Source: Nyssa sinensis
Taxonomy: Eukaryota > Streptophyta > Magnoliopsida > Cornales > Nyssaceae
Assembly: GCA_008638375.1 (NCBI GenBank)
Contig: CM018052.1
Coordinates: 29,225,239-29,289,238 of the forward strand
DNA length: 64,000 bases
Direction: 5' to 3'
Position 1 is the first letter of the stretch. Every line of letters starts with the position of its first letter. This document shows positions 1-10,866 of this stretch, one piece after another. The translations under genes were made by a program, and so were the position numbers. The notes under the pieces are model-generated. The model ran no database searches, had not been told where the DNA came from, and saw only the letters and a program-made list of their open reading frames with translations.

Positions 1-20
1 CGACTATGTCTCATTTACAG

Positions 21-92
21 CAAATGGTGGTGCGCAGAAGATCAATTACCTTCTATCGAGCTGAGGAGAATCGGTTGTTACCTGCTCAGTAG
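21..92 (+). CDS. Last coding exon of copy A of the RING-H2-like tandem gene family (5' part outside window)
   Basis: The window opens in the last coding intron of a gene copy. Positions 1-20 match the end of the same intron in copy B and finish in a TTTACAG acceptor. The exon then encodes 23 residues (QMVVRRRSITFYRAEEN... to a TAG), almost identical to the last exon of copy B (7919-7990) and very like that of copy C (18592-18660). Two bases after the stop is a donor-like GTAAGT at 95. The rest of copy A lies upstream of the window, so whether it is intact cannot be judged. The function of the family is unknown; see the copy C entry for its domains. Confidence 0.8.
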   Translation, partial: QMVVRRRSITFYRAEENRLLPAQ

Positions 93-308
93 AAGTAAGT
101 ACGTTTTAACCAAACCCAAAATTTAGTTTTATTGTTGAATATTAGATATAAATGGGAGTTCTGTTTGCTCAACATTTTGGGTACTTGTCAACGTTATAAA
201 TTAATAACTTCTATTGATTGCAATAATAGTCATCACACACTAAATATATCGAGTTTAATTGCCCCAACAAGAAATGTAAGCTATGCTTAGGAGTTAGGAT
301 AAATAATC

Positions 309-1329
309 TGTTGAAAAAATGAATTATTGAGCAAGAATTTTTTGTTATTTTTGAGCTAAAATTAAAATGAATATTACACATCATTTTAAATGGGTCCACA
401 TGAAAATATTTTCTCTTCCATGAGACAATTAAGAACATATATATTGGGTTGCTCAAAAATCATTAAGGAATTGAAGAGAAATTAACTCCAAATATCACTA
501 CTTAGAAACGGTAACAAAGCTTAAAACTTGTGAAAAACTTGTGTCTCACATAGGTTAGGAACAAGATTTTAAAGAGTATATATACAATTACCTTGGGTTG
601 GACCTTGACCCGTTGTATATATATCTTTTTGAAGAAAATTTATTTAAATAAAATTATTTATTTAAATTATATTTTCAAAATGTTACGTTTTTGAATTTTA
701 ACTGAACAGTCACTATGAACAGGTGCGTCCTTTCAAATTGGTGCTTCTGTTCACCAATGGATGCATCTATTCAAAGTGAAACATTATATCTGTTCACATA
801 AACAGATGCACCCTTTAAGTTCATGTCTATTTAAACAGTCACTCAGTCGCCTATATAAACCCAGTTCACTTTCATCATCTTCATTCAATTTTACAAGTTT
901 TAGAATAAAGTTCATGCATACTATGAGTCTGCATATCAAGAGAGTTTCAGGACAAATTTTTGTTCACTGTGCACATAAGATTGGAGTGCTTTCATCTATT
1001 GTGCGTGACCATTATATCCTGCGAGACAATCACCATTAAAAACTCAAAAGTACTAGTGCAATGACGATATTATCTAAAGGACATAGTGTAAGACACTAAT
1101 GTTGGTCAATCACCATTACTTTACTTTTGGTATTTTCGTAGAAAACTGTAAATTCTAATTTCTGTTTGTTTCTATTTAATTTTTGTTAAATACAGTATTT
1201 TGAAAATTTTGTTTTTGTTTTATATGATTCTGAAATTATTTCAAACTATTTTTATAATATAATATTCATTAAAGTGTTGTGAATTTTTCAAGTACAGTAT
1301 TCTAATAAAAAATATAATTTTTCCTAACA
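309..1329 (+). mobile_element. Solo LTR of an LTR retrotransposon (probably Copia), 1,021 bp
   Basis: Units B and C run straight through this point, so they act as empty sites. The block begins TGTTGA, ends CTAACA (TG...CA with short inverted ends) and is flanked by the 5-bp direct repeat TAATC at 304-308 and 1330-1334. These are the marks of LTR-retrotransposon integration. It contains a TATA-like motif (CTATATAAA, about 851-859) and no coding sequence, so it is best read as a solo LTR left by LTR-LTR recombination. The Copia assignment rests on general resemblance and is weaker than the LTR call. Confidence 0.8.
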
Positions 1330-1785
1330 TAATCATCATTTAGAAGATTCAATCACAAAGTCTCTTGATTAAAATGCCTCCTTGCACACAATGTGGAGCA
1401 CCATATTTGCTATCCAGAGTTGGTCTTTTTGAGCCTAGATCCTACAGGCTACAAACATGTATAAAAAACATTTCTTCAAGCATCATAGAAAACATTATTT
1501 TTGCAAAATATTGTAGTCAATCTTAGAATGTCATGTCGTCCATTGCATGCCCTGTTGAGGTAGATAGCAGACTAGCAGTTGTCAAGAGTGTGTTCGGCGT
1601 TCTCTTGGGTCCAACTGTCCTTACATATATGACACAAAAGTGGAAAAGCCGAGAAGGGTCAATATAAAGATCATATTACCATTCATCGCACATATCCTTG
1701 CAGAGGTGATGAACCATCTATTGGCTTCTGTCTTGATTCCAGTAGTTGTTGCTTCTGGTTCAGATTGTACCTGCAATATGTAAAT

Positions 1786-1907
1786 TGACTTTTTTTATCA
1801 AAATAGAGTTCTTTTAAAAATTTTTTTAAGAATAAAGTTACAATAAACTTATTTTTTAAATTAGGATTATTTTAAAATCGTCTTACTAAAAGATAATTTT
1901 AAAATAA

Positions 1908-1942
<35 letters not shown>

Positions 1943-2180
1943 AAATCGTCTTTCAGGACACTTTCAAAAACATCTTTTTGAATGATAATTTTTTAAAAAA
2001 AAATTAAAAGCATGTTTTTGAAAAATGATTTTAATTTTTTAAAATTTTTTAAAAAATTGAAAACATTTTTTTAAAAAAACGATTTTAAAAGTAACTCTAA
2101 TCCCGTAAATAAGTTAAAAACAATACCAAACTGAAAAATAACTTTTTTTTTTTTTAAAAATCTATTTCAGAATTTAACAC
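1786..2180. mobile_element. Foldback MITE with 9-bp target duplication (Mutator-like?)
   Basis: This 395-bp AT-rich insertion is absent from the equivalent place in unit B (about 8650). It is flanked by the perfect 9-bp direct repeat TATGTAAAT at 1777-1785 and 2181-2189. The interior holds imperfect inverted arms: AACTTATTTTTTAAATTAGG near 1850 pairs with the reverse complement of sequence near 2090-2130. A 9-bp duplication is typical of Mutator-like elements. There is no coding capacity. Confidence 0.65.
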
Positions 2181-3173
2181 TATGTAAATTATATCAACTT
2201 CAAGAGACTTATCATTTAATATAAGAAAATGCTAAACCAACTGTTTCTTCTCCATGCAATTTCTTACTCAAGACACAATGAAGTCATAACAATGGGCCCA
2301 CTCCATTGTATCTTGGAGTTAGAAAAGACGATGGAAGTTGCATCACTCTTAAACATTTAACTTCTATATTAAGCCTTTAACAGATAAAACAACTTATTTC
2401 CATATATTTGCGAACTCGTATAATTATGATAAGCTTCCCCCTCCCCCCCCCCAAAAAAAAAAAAAGCATATGCCTTGTTCTATAATTATTTTGTTATTTC
2501 ATGAAATTTTATTTTAAATTATCACAATAGGATATATAATAACTAAAGAAGTAGAGTTACGTTTTTCTAATATGGTGTGTTATTAATGGGTAATTTTAAA
2601 AATTATACTATGTGGGGTCCAAAATCATTACGTAATGAAACATCATATTTGAGATACAATTGAAAATCTACAATATTTTTTTATTTATAAAAATAATCTG
2701 TGAAATAATTTAGCGGGTTTATACCATATAAACTTGTACTCAACAAGTTAAAGAGACAATCAATAGAAGCACAACTTTTTTGTGTAGTAAAGTTTTTCTT
2801 CTTTCCTTTTTGTTTTTCTAACAGATAATTGTTAAGTTTTTAGTTGATTTGCAAAAACTTTCTCAGAATGGCCATTGTGCATTTTAATACAAGATGTAAA
2901 TTTTTTTTTTTTTTGTTCTTTATGCTTAGGAGTAATAAATATATAGAAAGTATTCCGAGCTACATTTCTTTTCATGCCAGTTATTTCTGCTAGCCAAATC
3001 ATAATATAGTTTGATAGTGAACTAGAAGAACAAGGAGTTTAGTATATGATGAATGATTTGAGAACTGTTAGCATCTTTTCGGTCGCTTCCTAATTGTTTA
3101 TATGAATGTGTGTCTTGCATTGTGTTGTCTCTTTTCTTCTAGGCTCTAGCTAGATAGTTGAGGATGGGTTTGG

Positions 3174-3520
3174 TGTTGGGTGGTTGCATGAATTTATTCA
3201 TATTCTTGATGATCCATTTGCGATCTAAGACGACTTGCTTTTATTTTTCACCCGTTTTTCTCTTATGTTGTAATTCATTTATATAAAGGTATTATCTTTT
3301 AAGGTTTTGAAGGAAAGAGAGAGGAGAGCCATTGTTAGAGAATAAGGGGTTTTGGGTTTTAAGAGTTTTTGCTATTTGTAATCTCTTTAATACATAGTGA
3401 ACTGATCATCGTTGTCCGTGGATGTAGGCATCTTGCCGAACCACGTAAATCTTGTGTCTTTATTTTATTTTTGCTCATTTAAGATCGATTTATTATTTGT
3501 TTGATCGCTTTCCCACAACA
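3174..3520 (+). mobile_element. Copia-like LTR or LTR fragment
   Basis: The block is missing from unit B at about 9650. It begins TGTTGGG and ends CCCACAACA, giving TG...CA inverted ends. It also holds the stretch GTGGATGTAGGCATCTTGCC, followed by GAACCACGTAAATCTTGTGTC (about 3419-3460), which resembles the transcribed part of many plant Copia LTRs. No clear target duplication is seen (TTTGG on the left, CTCGA on the right), so the ends may be eroded or slightly misplaced. Confidence 0.6.
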
Positions 3521-3654
3521 CTCGAGGGATCCAAAAACATGACATGATGCTGGTGTTTTTTAGGCTTTGGACTTTTTGCAATAAAATTGAACTAGCCTTG
3601 AACTTGGATTGTGTTTGTGGAAAGAGCTGATTAATTTTATCGTTCTTAAATGTT

Positions 3655-3880
3655 ATAATCAGGCCGGGTTGGGCTATAGCTCACCCCAAACTCTAGAATT
3701 TCTTTTATACAAGTAAAACTTTGGCCCTATCCAAATTAGTATATACCAAAATTTTGACTCAACTTAATTTTTATTCATTATTTTTCTCAATTTTCACTCA
3801 AAATTTTAGTCTAGTTCTAAAATTTTGGCCCAACCCAAAATTCCTATCCCTAGCCCCTCTAATATATTTTCTGATTCCGC
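3655..3880. repeat. Dispersed repeat of unknown class, copy in unit A
   Basis: A segment rich in AAAATTTTGG-type words and CCAACCCAAAATTCCTATCC recurs at about 9775-9990 in unit B, where it was co-duplicated. It also recurs independently at about 42880-43085 inside intron 6 of the DUF616 gene. The independent copy shows this is an interspersed repeat rather than part of the gene. No ends or target duplication could be fixed. Confidence 0.5.
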
Positions 3881-4310
3881 CCTTTGTTGTAATAAATTTC
3901 CTTGTATAAGAAGTGACTTGTTGCCAGCCCACATGCCTAGATACATATCATTCAGCTGCCTTAGGATGAGTGCCACTGTGTTTAAGAATGCATAATATGT
4001 AACCCTTGAATCCATGATCGATCTAGTGGCCAGTTAAACAGTCAAGTTGTTACAAGCTCGCAGGATGAAAAGGGTCATTGACAGATTTTTCTTTGATCAA
4101 ATCAGATTAATAGCTTGTATGCATCTCATGTAGCAGCAGGATCTTTAAAACATATCCATTTTTGTGTCTGCAACATAATCAATAATGTGTAATAAAGGAT
4201 TACGCGGCTCCCTCTTACTGTGCTTCCACTTTATTGTGCACTTGTTGATCATTTGCTTTGATTCGCAAATAGGGATTAATAATTGACATGGAATCTGGTT
4301 TTCTTGTCAG

Positions 4311-4690
4311 GCGTCCGAGTCATGGCAGCCTTTGCTGTGGTTTGTTCCGGCTTTTCCTATGGTGCCTTCACAATTAGTATCAGCAGGCACAGGCTATTGA
4401 ATGACGTTAATACTAATATGTTTGTTAGGTTCTTTATCGATTTGTGGTGTATCTACATCTTATCTGCTGCCTTAAAACATTTAGAAGGTGTTGGATGTGA
4501 GGTATTTTGAATGTTAGGTTCTGTTTGGGTTTCTGTGAACCTAAGTTGTGACTGAACTTGTGACTCTAAATTCACTTTTAACCTCTTCAAAGACTGGTTT
4601 CTAACTCATTTCTTTGCATTCTTTGATCTAATTTTGTTGAAATCTGATCATGTTTCATTGTTTCTCCTGGATTTTAACTGTCAAGAATAT
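4311..4690 (+). other. Conserved 3' terminal (untranslated) exon of unit A
   Basis: The sequence after the TTTTCTTGTCAG acceptor is shared with 10623-10866 plus 14838-14965 (unit B) and 20935-about 21310 (unit C). It includes words such as AGTATCAGCAGGC and GGTTCTTTATC. It holds no long conserved reading frame: the 75-codon frame starting in the intron at 4283 is broken by indels in B and C. It is best explained as a 3'-UTR exon. Where transcription ends is not visible. Confidence 0.5.
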
Positions 4691-5450
4691 AAATATATAC
4701 ACACAAAATATATTAAAATTATTTTTTTATACACATGTACAAAATATTTATTAAATAAAGTATAAATGATTCCATAATGATCAGTTTTGAAGCACACCTA
4801 TCAAATTAAAACACTCAATATTGCTTCTTCACAATAACATATAACATTTTTTTTTTCATCAGTACTTTTTCAGAATGTGAAACTCTTCTAAACTGAGTAC
4901 CAAATTCTGTTGAAAAATATTTATTCAATCATTTCCATTGAAAATTTGCCATATCCCATTCTTAATGAGATGAATTTGAAGAAAATTATATCAATTTTAT
5001 TAGAGATTAAAGGATTGGGATGGAGGCATTTGAATTATATAAAATAAAATAATAATAAAAAATGGTATTACATAATTAATATTCATAATGTTATTTTTTT
5101 GTTATTCATTAAAAATTTATACAAATTTCACAAAGTTATATGTTTAAAAAAAATGTCATTCCAATTTTTTATTAATTTGTATATTTTTTATTTTAATCTA
5201 ATGTAATTTTTTTTTGTTTGAAATTTGATAATTTCAATTAATTTAATAAAATAAACAAATAAATACTAATTTAAAAATAAATGAGAATTGTTGTCCTTAC
5301 TTATCACATAAATTAAACAGGTTAAACCCGCCCTCTGCCATTACATAGATTTCATATATACATACGAAAATGTTATTACCTAGTGTGATCTTCATTAATT
5401 GCTTAAGGTTGTTAGGTCGGTTTTTAATTTAAAATTGTATACATCAAACT

Positions 5451-5482
<32 letters not shown>

Positions 5483-6408
5483 TAAGAATTTCTCTAATGC
5501 TAAACGTCATTTCTTTAATACAAATTTTATATTTTGGTATTATTATAATAAAAAAAATCAAATTTTAATTAATATGTTTTAATGCTAAAATATTAATTTT
5601 TTTAACACACATTGTGGACCCCACCTCTCATATAACTTGGAAACTAACAACCAAAATGAGCAATTGCAGTTAAAACAGAAAGTGAAATAGCTCAAACATA
5701 GACCCCACTTTAGAGCTTCTCCATTTTACAAACTGAGTTGATGCATCTTGATAAAATGTAGACCGTGTCTTTCATACAGTTATAATCTGTTGAAATAACT
5801 CTAGTTACTTTGCATCGAAAATGGCATGCCATTGGAACAATATTTTTTATATTCTTATCAAATTTTAGAATTAACATAATATTTGATATATGCATCAGAG
5901 AAGCTTTAAGACTACAATTCAAAGGATAAAGACTCTTCTTTATTACTATTTTCTTCAATTTCTCTCAAGTTAGCTAAATGCATGATATATAATATATTGT
6001 TTTATTATTTAAAAGTAAATAAATGATGTGTCATGTACAAGAAGACTAAATTAAAAGAAATAAAGAAAAAAATTGTAAATGGAGAGGAAAATAATCCACT
6101 AATATTAGTTGTTTGGTGAGAAAAAATGGCAGTTGTATTATACAGTTACGGTGGAATCTTTACAACTTGTATGTGCTCTCCTGTTTTAGAGAGAAAAGGA
6201 CAAAATTAAAAAAGAAAAAAAAACTGTACACAGAGAATGTATTTGCATGTCTGTTTTAGAGAGAGAAAGAGAGTGGGACGTGCGAGAAGCCACTCTGAAA
6301 AAGGAAATTTACCGTGGGATCGTATAAGGCGAGGTGCCAAATTTAATTTGCGATAGAGCATCTTCTCCATCCTCTCCTCTCTCTACGTTTTCTCATTTCT
6401 CTGCAAAT
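4691..6408. other. Spacer between units A and B, including copy B promoter region
   Basis: AT-rich sequence with homopolymer tracts and a (TA)n run at about 5452-5478. I find no gene. Positions about 6240-6408 (purine-rich GAGAGAGAAAGAGAG, then a CT-rich stretch) probably form the promoter-proximal region and 5' UTR of copy B, because similar GTTTTAGAGAGAGAG sequence precedes copy C at about 17150. Confidence 0.6.
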
Positions 6409-7990
6409 ATGGCTCCACCGACTATTCGAACAGAGTCGGAGGCACGAATACTTCTTGAAACTTACAGAGATGAAGGATTAACTTTTATTCAAGTAAGAAG
6501 ACACGATTCGAGAGGTAAGTTTCACGTTGTGTGTGCTCTGTGCGGAACCGATCGCGACAATGATGAAGAAATGAGAGATCATTTGACTACATGGATCCAC
6601 CAAACGATGTTAGAAATGGCTCAAAAAACACTGTTCAAGAACAATCCATGGCCATTCGACGATGGCTATATCTTCTACCAAGGCGAGCAGGCTCAAGGTC
6701 AATATCTTGAACCCCCAAATGATTCTCACGTCGGCTACAGGAATCTTAAAAGAGTTGGATATGGAGAGATAGCAGCAAGTCTCGATGAAGTTGGTGAGAA
6801 GGTATCAAAGATCTGGTGTGAATTTCTTGGTAACAGTGGCGTTCATGATCACTTAGAGCCTAGTGATTTTGATATTGTAACCTTCCGATTTACGGCCAAA
6901 CTAGGTAATTCAGAACGACCACAGGTATATAAGTTAGCTTGTGACTTCTGCAATAAATTTATCTATGAGGGCAAGGATGCTTCCACGCTTCTAAATACGC
7001 GTACTAGAGAACTTGCTTGCACTGGCGCCGTAGACAGCATTGGGGTAAATTTATTGTTTAATTTGTTCATTTCTTTTGTTCTATGTGTTATATAACTTAT
7101 ATATATGTATGAATATTTCTACTGAGAAAATCATATACATGTACATGTTTACTATGTTAGGCATTTGATGTCTTTCACACGAGATGCGTTCTGCTCTGGC
7201 TTCTAATATTCGAATATCATGGAATGAGAGCATTCTGTCCAGGTTGCTATGGCATTGGTGTATTGCCAACTGAAGGGGAGACGAGTGTACGAGCTGAAGG
7301 ATTTGGTCGAGTATGTTTGTTTCAAGGAAAATACTATATGTCAATAAAAAAATTTCACTGAGACACTGTACAACTTGAAAGATTTTCCTTCTGTAGATTA
7401 TGTTTCAAGGAAAATAATGTCATATATATAATAAATTTTCTCATTAATTTTTTTTACTGTTATAGATAAACAACTGATCGTACATAAATTTATTATAATG
7501 AACTCTTATTTGTGCCTAAGAATGAAAAATTTTATTGCAAAAAACCATCATATGCATCCCTCTTATTTCAAATATTTCTTATATGTAGTAATATAAATAA
7601 CATCTTATATCTCTTAATTTGCATTAATTGAAAAAATAATTATTCTTCTAGGTAGAACATATTTTTAAGAATCATGTCAACCAATGCGAACAATACCGAC
7701 ACGAACTACCTATGCCTGCTGATTCATGGCTTTTTTTACCGGAACCGCGGGAAAATCCTACAATTGGCTTGACTTTCTACAACAGATATGGGGAGCATCC
7801 GACTGACAAGGCCTGTCCAATGATGCTCTTTGAATCTTATACTACTGTATCTTTATTTTTATTTTTTTTGTTCATTTTGATTGATTTTTTTCCCTGCTTG
7901 ACTATGTCTCATTTACAGCAAATGGTGGTGCGCATAAGATCAATTACCTTCTATCGAGCTGAGGAGAATCAGTTGTTACCTGCTCAGTAA
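6409..7990 (+). CDS. Unrecognised Cys/His-rich protein with C2H2-like and RING-like motifs, copy B (4 exons, 350 aa)
   Basis: Exons are 6409-7044, 7161-7310, 7652-7846 and 7919-7990, all joined in phase 0 with GT..AG introns. The frame is open upstream to 6334, but that start is a GTG. The ATG at 6409 is chosen because it lies where copy C begins. Visible motifs are C42-x2-C45-x12-H58-x5-H64 (C2H2-like), the shared motif FDDGYIF (83-89), and a RING-like series C178-x2-C181-x22-C204, H218-x2-C221 and C238-P-G-C241. The position that is His220 in copy C is Asp215 here, so one zinc ligand may be altered. No signal peptide is evident. The hydrophobic stretch LLWLLIF (223-229) lies inside the RING-like region. 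A ubiquitin-ligase or adaptor role is inference only. Residue identity to copy C is moderate, so the duplication is not recent. Confidence 0.75.
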
Positions 7991-7992
7991 AA

Positions 7993-10622
7993 GTAAGTAC
8001 GTTTTAACCAAACCCAGAATTTAGTTTTAATGTTGAATATTATATATAAATGTGAGTTCTGTTTGCTCATCATTTTGGGTACTTGTCAACATTATAAATC
8101 AATATACCCTGTTGATTGCAATAATAGTCATCACACACTAAATATATCGAGTTTAATTGCCCAACAAGAAATGTAACCTATGCTTATATAAATAATCATC
8201 ATTTAGAAGATCCTATCACAAACTCTCTTCACTAAAATGTCTCCTTGCACACAATGTGGAGCACCATAATAGCTATCCAGAGGTGGTCCTTTTGACCCTA
8301 TTTCCTACAGGCTACAAACATGTATAAAAAACATTTCTTCAAGCATCATAGAAAACATTATTTTTGCAAAATAATGTAGTCACTCTTAGAATGTCACGTA
8401 CGTCGTCCTTTGCATGCCCTGTTGAGGTAGATAGTAGACTAGCAGTTGTCAAGAGTGTGTTCAGTATTCTCTTGGGTCCAACTGCATGTCCTTACATATA
8501 TGACACAAAGGTGGAGAAGCCGAGAGGGGTCATTATAAAGATCATATTACCATTCATCGCACATATCCTTGTAGAGGTGACGAACCATCTATTAGCTGTT
8601 GTCTTGATTCCAGCAGTTGTTACTTCTGGTTCAGATTGTATCTGCAATATGTAAATTATATCAGCTTCAAGAGACTTATCATTTAATATAAGAAAATGCT
8701 AAACCCACTGTTTCTTCTCAATGCAATTTCTTGCTCCAACACACAATGAAGTCATAACAATGGGGCCCACTCCATTGTATCTTGGAGTGAGAATGTTGCA
8801 TCACTTTTTAACATACAACTTCTATACCAAGTATTAAGCCATTAACAGACAAATCGACTTATTTTCATATATTTGTGAACTCGTATAACTATGATAAGCT
8901 CACTAGTACTCCCCACCAACCCAAAAAAAAAAAAAAAATAGCATATGCCTTGTTCTATTATTTTGTTTCTTCATGAAATTTTATTTTAATTAAATTATTA
9001 CAATAGTATATATTATACCTACAAGAGTAGTGCTAGGGTATCCTAAATATGATATATTATTAAGCGGTGATTTTGAAAATTACACTACGTGAAATCTAAA
9101 ACCATCACTTAATGACACATTATATTAAAAATATAATTGAAAATACATAATATTTTTTTATTTATAAAAAGGACATGTGGAATAATTTAGCTTATACTAT
9201 ATAAACTTGTACACAACAAGTTAACAAGACAATCAATAGAAACACAGCTTTTTTGTGTAGTAAAGTTTTTCTTCTTTCCTTTTTGTTTCTCTAACATATA
9301 ATTGTTAATTTTTTTAGTTAATTTGCAAAAAATTTCTCAGCATGGCCATGGTCATTTTAATACAAGATGTAATTTTTTTTTTTTTGTTCTTTATGCTTAG
9401 GAGTAATGATTATATATATAGAAAGTATTCCGAGCTACATTTCTTTTCATGCCAGTTATTTCTGCCAGCCAAATCATAATATAGTTTGATCGTGAAACTA
9501 GAAGAACAGAGAGTTCAGTATATGATGAATGATTTGAGAACTGCTAGCATTTTTTCGCTCCCTTCCTAACTGTTTATATGAATGTGTGTCTTATATTGTG
9601 TTGTATCTTTTCTGCTAGGCTCTAGCTAGATAGTTGAGGATGGGGTTGGGAAATCCGAAAACATGACATGCTGCTTATGTTTTTTAGACTTTGGACTTTT
9701 TTAATAAAATTGAGCTAGCCTTGAACTTGAATCGCGAGCGACTGTGGAAAGAAATAATTTTATAGCTCTTAAATGTGCTGGATTGGGTTATAACTCACCC
9801 CAAACTTTACGATTTTTTTATACTTGTAAAACTTTGGCCCTATCCCAATTAGCACATTCCAAAATTTTGATCCAATATAATCTTTACCCATTATTTCTCT
9901 TATTTTTCATCCAAAATTTTAATATATTTCTAAAATTTTGATCCAATCCCATATTCCTATTTCTAGTCCCCTCTAATATTTTTCTTGGTTCCGTCCTGAG
10001 TTATAGTTGTGATAAATTTTCTAAGTATAAGAAGTGACTTGTTGGCAGCCTTAAGCCATATTCCTTTTAGATCATGCCAATACTAATTAGGATGAGTGCA
10101 ACTGCATTTAATATATTATTGCTAGTGAGTTAAGGTTCTCAACTAGTTTTTGTTTGGCTGCATGGATATCTTTTAATAATAAATTATGAGTAATATTTTA
10201 TGACTCAAATAAATTTATTCATATAAATTTATTCTTCTAATATAACATGATTTAATTGACTGTGAGAATGCAACAAAATACGAAAAAAAAAGTTTAAAAT
10301 TAATTAAATCACGCCACATCAGATGAATAAATTTATTTTGAATCATAAAATATTATTCATATTTTATTATTGAAGATGAAAAAAAGGTCATTGACAGATT
10401 TTTCTTTGATCAAATCAAATTAATAGCTTATATGAATCTCATGTAGCAGCAGGATCTTTAACACATGTCCATTTATGTTCTGCAGCACAATCATTAATTT
10501 GTAATACAGGATTATGCCCCTCCCTCTTACTGTGCTTCCACTTTATTGTGCACTTGTTGATCATTTGCTTTGATGCACAAATAGGGATTAATTATTGACA
10601 TGGAATCTGGTTTTCTTGTCAG
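7993..10622 (+). other. Putative 3'-UTR intron of unit B
   Basis: A donor-like GTAAGT starts two bases after the TAA stop, and the TTTTCTTGTCAG acceptor ends at 10622. The stretch is collinear with unit A without A's extra blocks. The open frame at 8364-8654 is not a gene: its counterpart in A has a 4-bp indel near 1615 and C is scrambled. It also contains a MITE at about 10169-10376. A co-duplicated copy of the dispersed repeat lies at about 9775-9990. Confidence 0.55.
10169..10376. mobile_element. Stem-loop MITE in unit B
   Basis: This segment is absent from the matching place in unit A (about 4000-4060). Its arms are long near-perfect inverted repeats. TTTTAATAATAAATTATGAG and about 55 further bases on the left pair with the reverse complement of sequence ending TTTTATTATTGAAG on the right. 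The arms are about 75 bp with a short loop. Exact ends and target duplication were not resolved. It is non-coding. Confidence 0.65.
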
Positions 10623-10866
10623 GTGTCCGAGTCATGACTACCTTTGCTATGGTTTATTCCGGCTTTTCCTCTGGTGCCTTAACAATTAGTATCAGCAGGC
10701 GCAGGCTATTGAATGACTTTAACACTAATATGTTTGTTAGGTTCTTTATCGTTTGTGGTTTATCTACATCTTATCCACTGCCTTAAAACATTTAGAAGGT
10801 GTTGGATGGGAGTTATTTGGATGAATGTTAGGTTCTGTTTGGGCTTTTGTGAACCCAAGTTGTGAA
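10623..10866 (+). other. 3' terminal exon of unit B, first part (split by insertion)
   Basis: Homologous to 4311-4550 and 20935-21170. Homology stops abruptly at TTGTGAA (10866) and resumes at TGAACTTGTGACTC (14838-14965), where it again matches unit A at about 4553-4680. The terminal exon of copy B is therefore interrupted by 3,967 bp, which could move the polyadenylation site of the transcript into the inserted DNA. Confidence 0.55.

Larger units (their letters stand above)
95..4310 (+). other. Putative 3'-UTR intron of unit A, enlarged by insertions
   Basis: This is non-coding sequence collinear with the corresponding stretches of unit B (7993-10622) and unit C (18663-20934). It starts at the GTAAGT next to the stop codon and ends in the TTTTCTTGTCAG acceptor at 4310, which all three units share. 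Compared with B and C it carries extra blocks at 309-1329, 1786-2180 and about 3174-3520, listed separately. Further parts are AT-rich, including a (TA)n run at about 1913-1940 and a C-run/A-run at about 2440-2465. I see no gene in it. Confidence 0.6.

Noticed and set aside
4283..4510. 75-codon open frame over the unit A terminal exon
   Set aside because: The frame starts inside the intron and is broken by indels in units B (10595) and C. The conservation is of nucleotides, not of reading frame.
8364..8654. 96-codon open frame downstream of copy B
   Set aside because: Its homologous stretch in unit A has a frame-breaking 4-bp difference and unit C is rearranged, so the frame is not conserved. 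It lies in the putative 3'-UTR intron.
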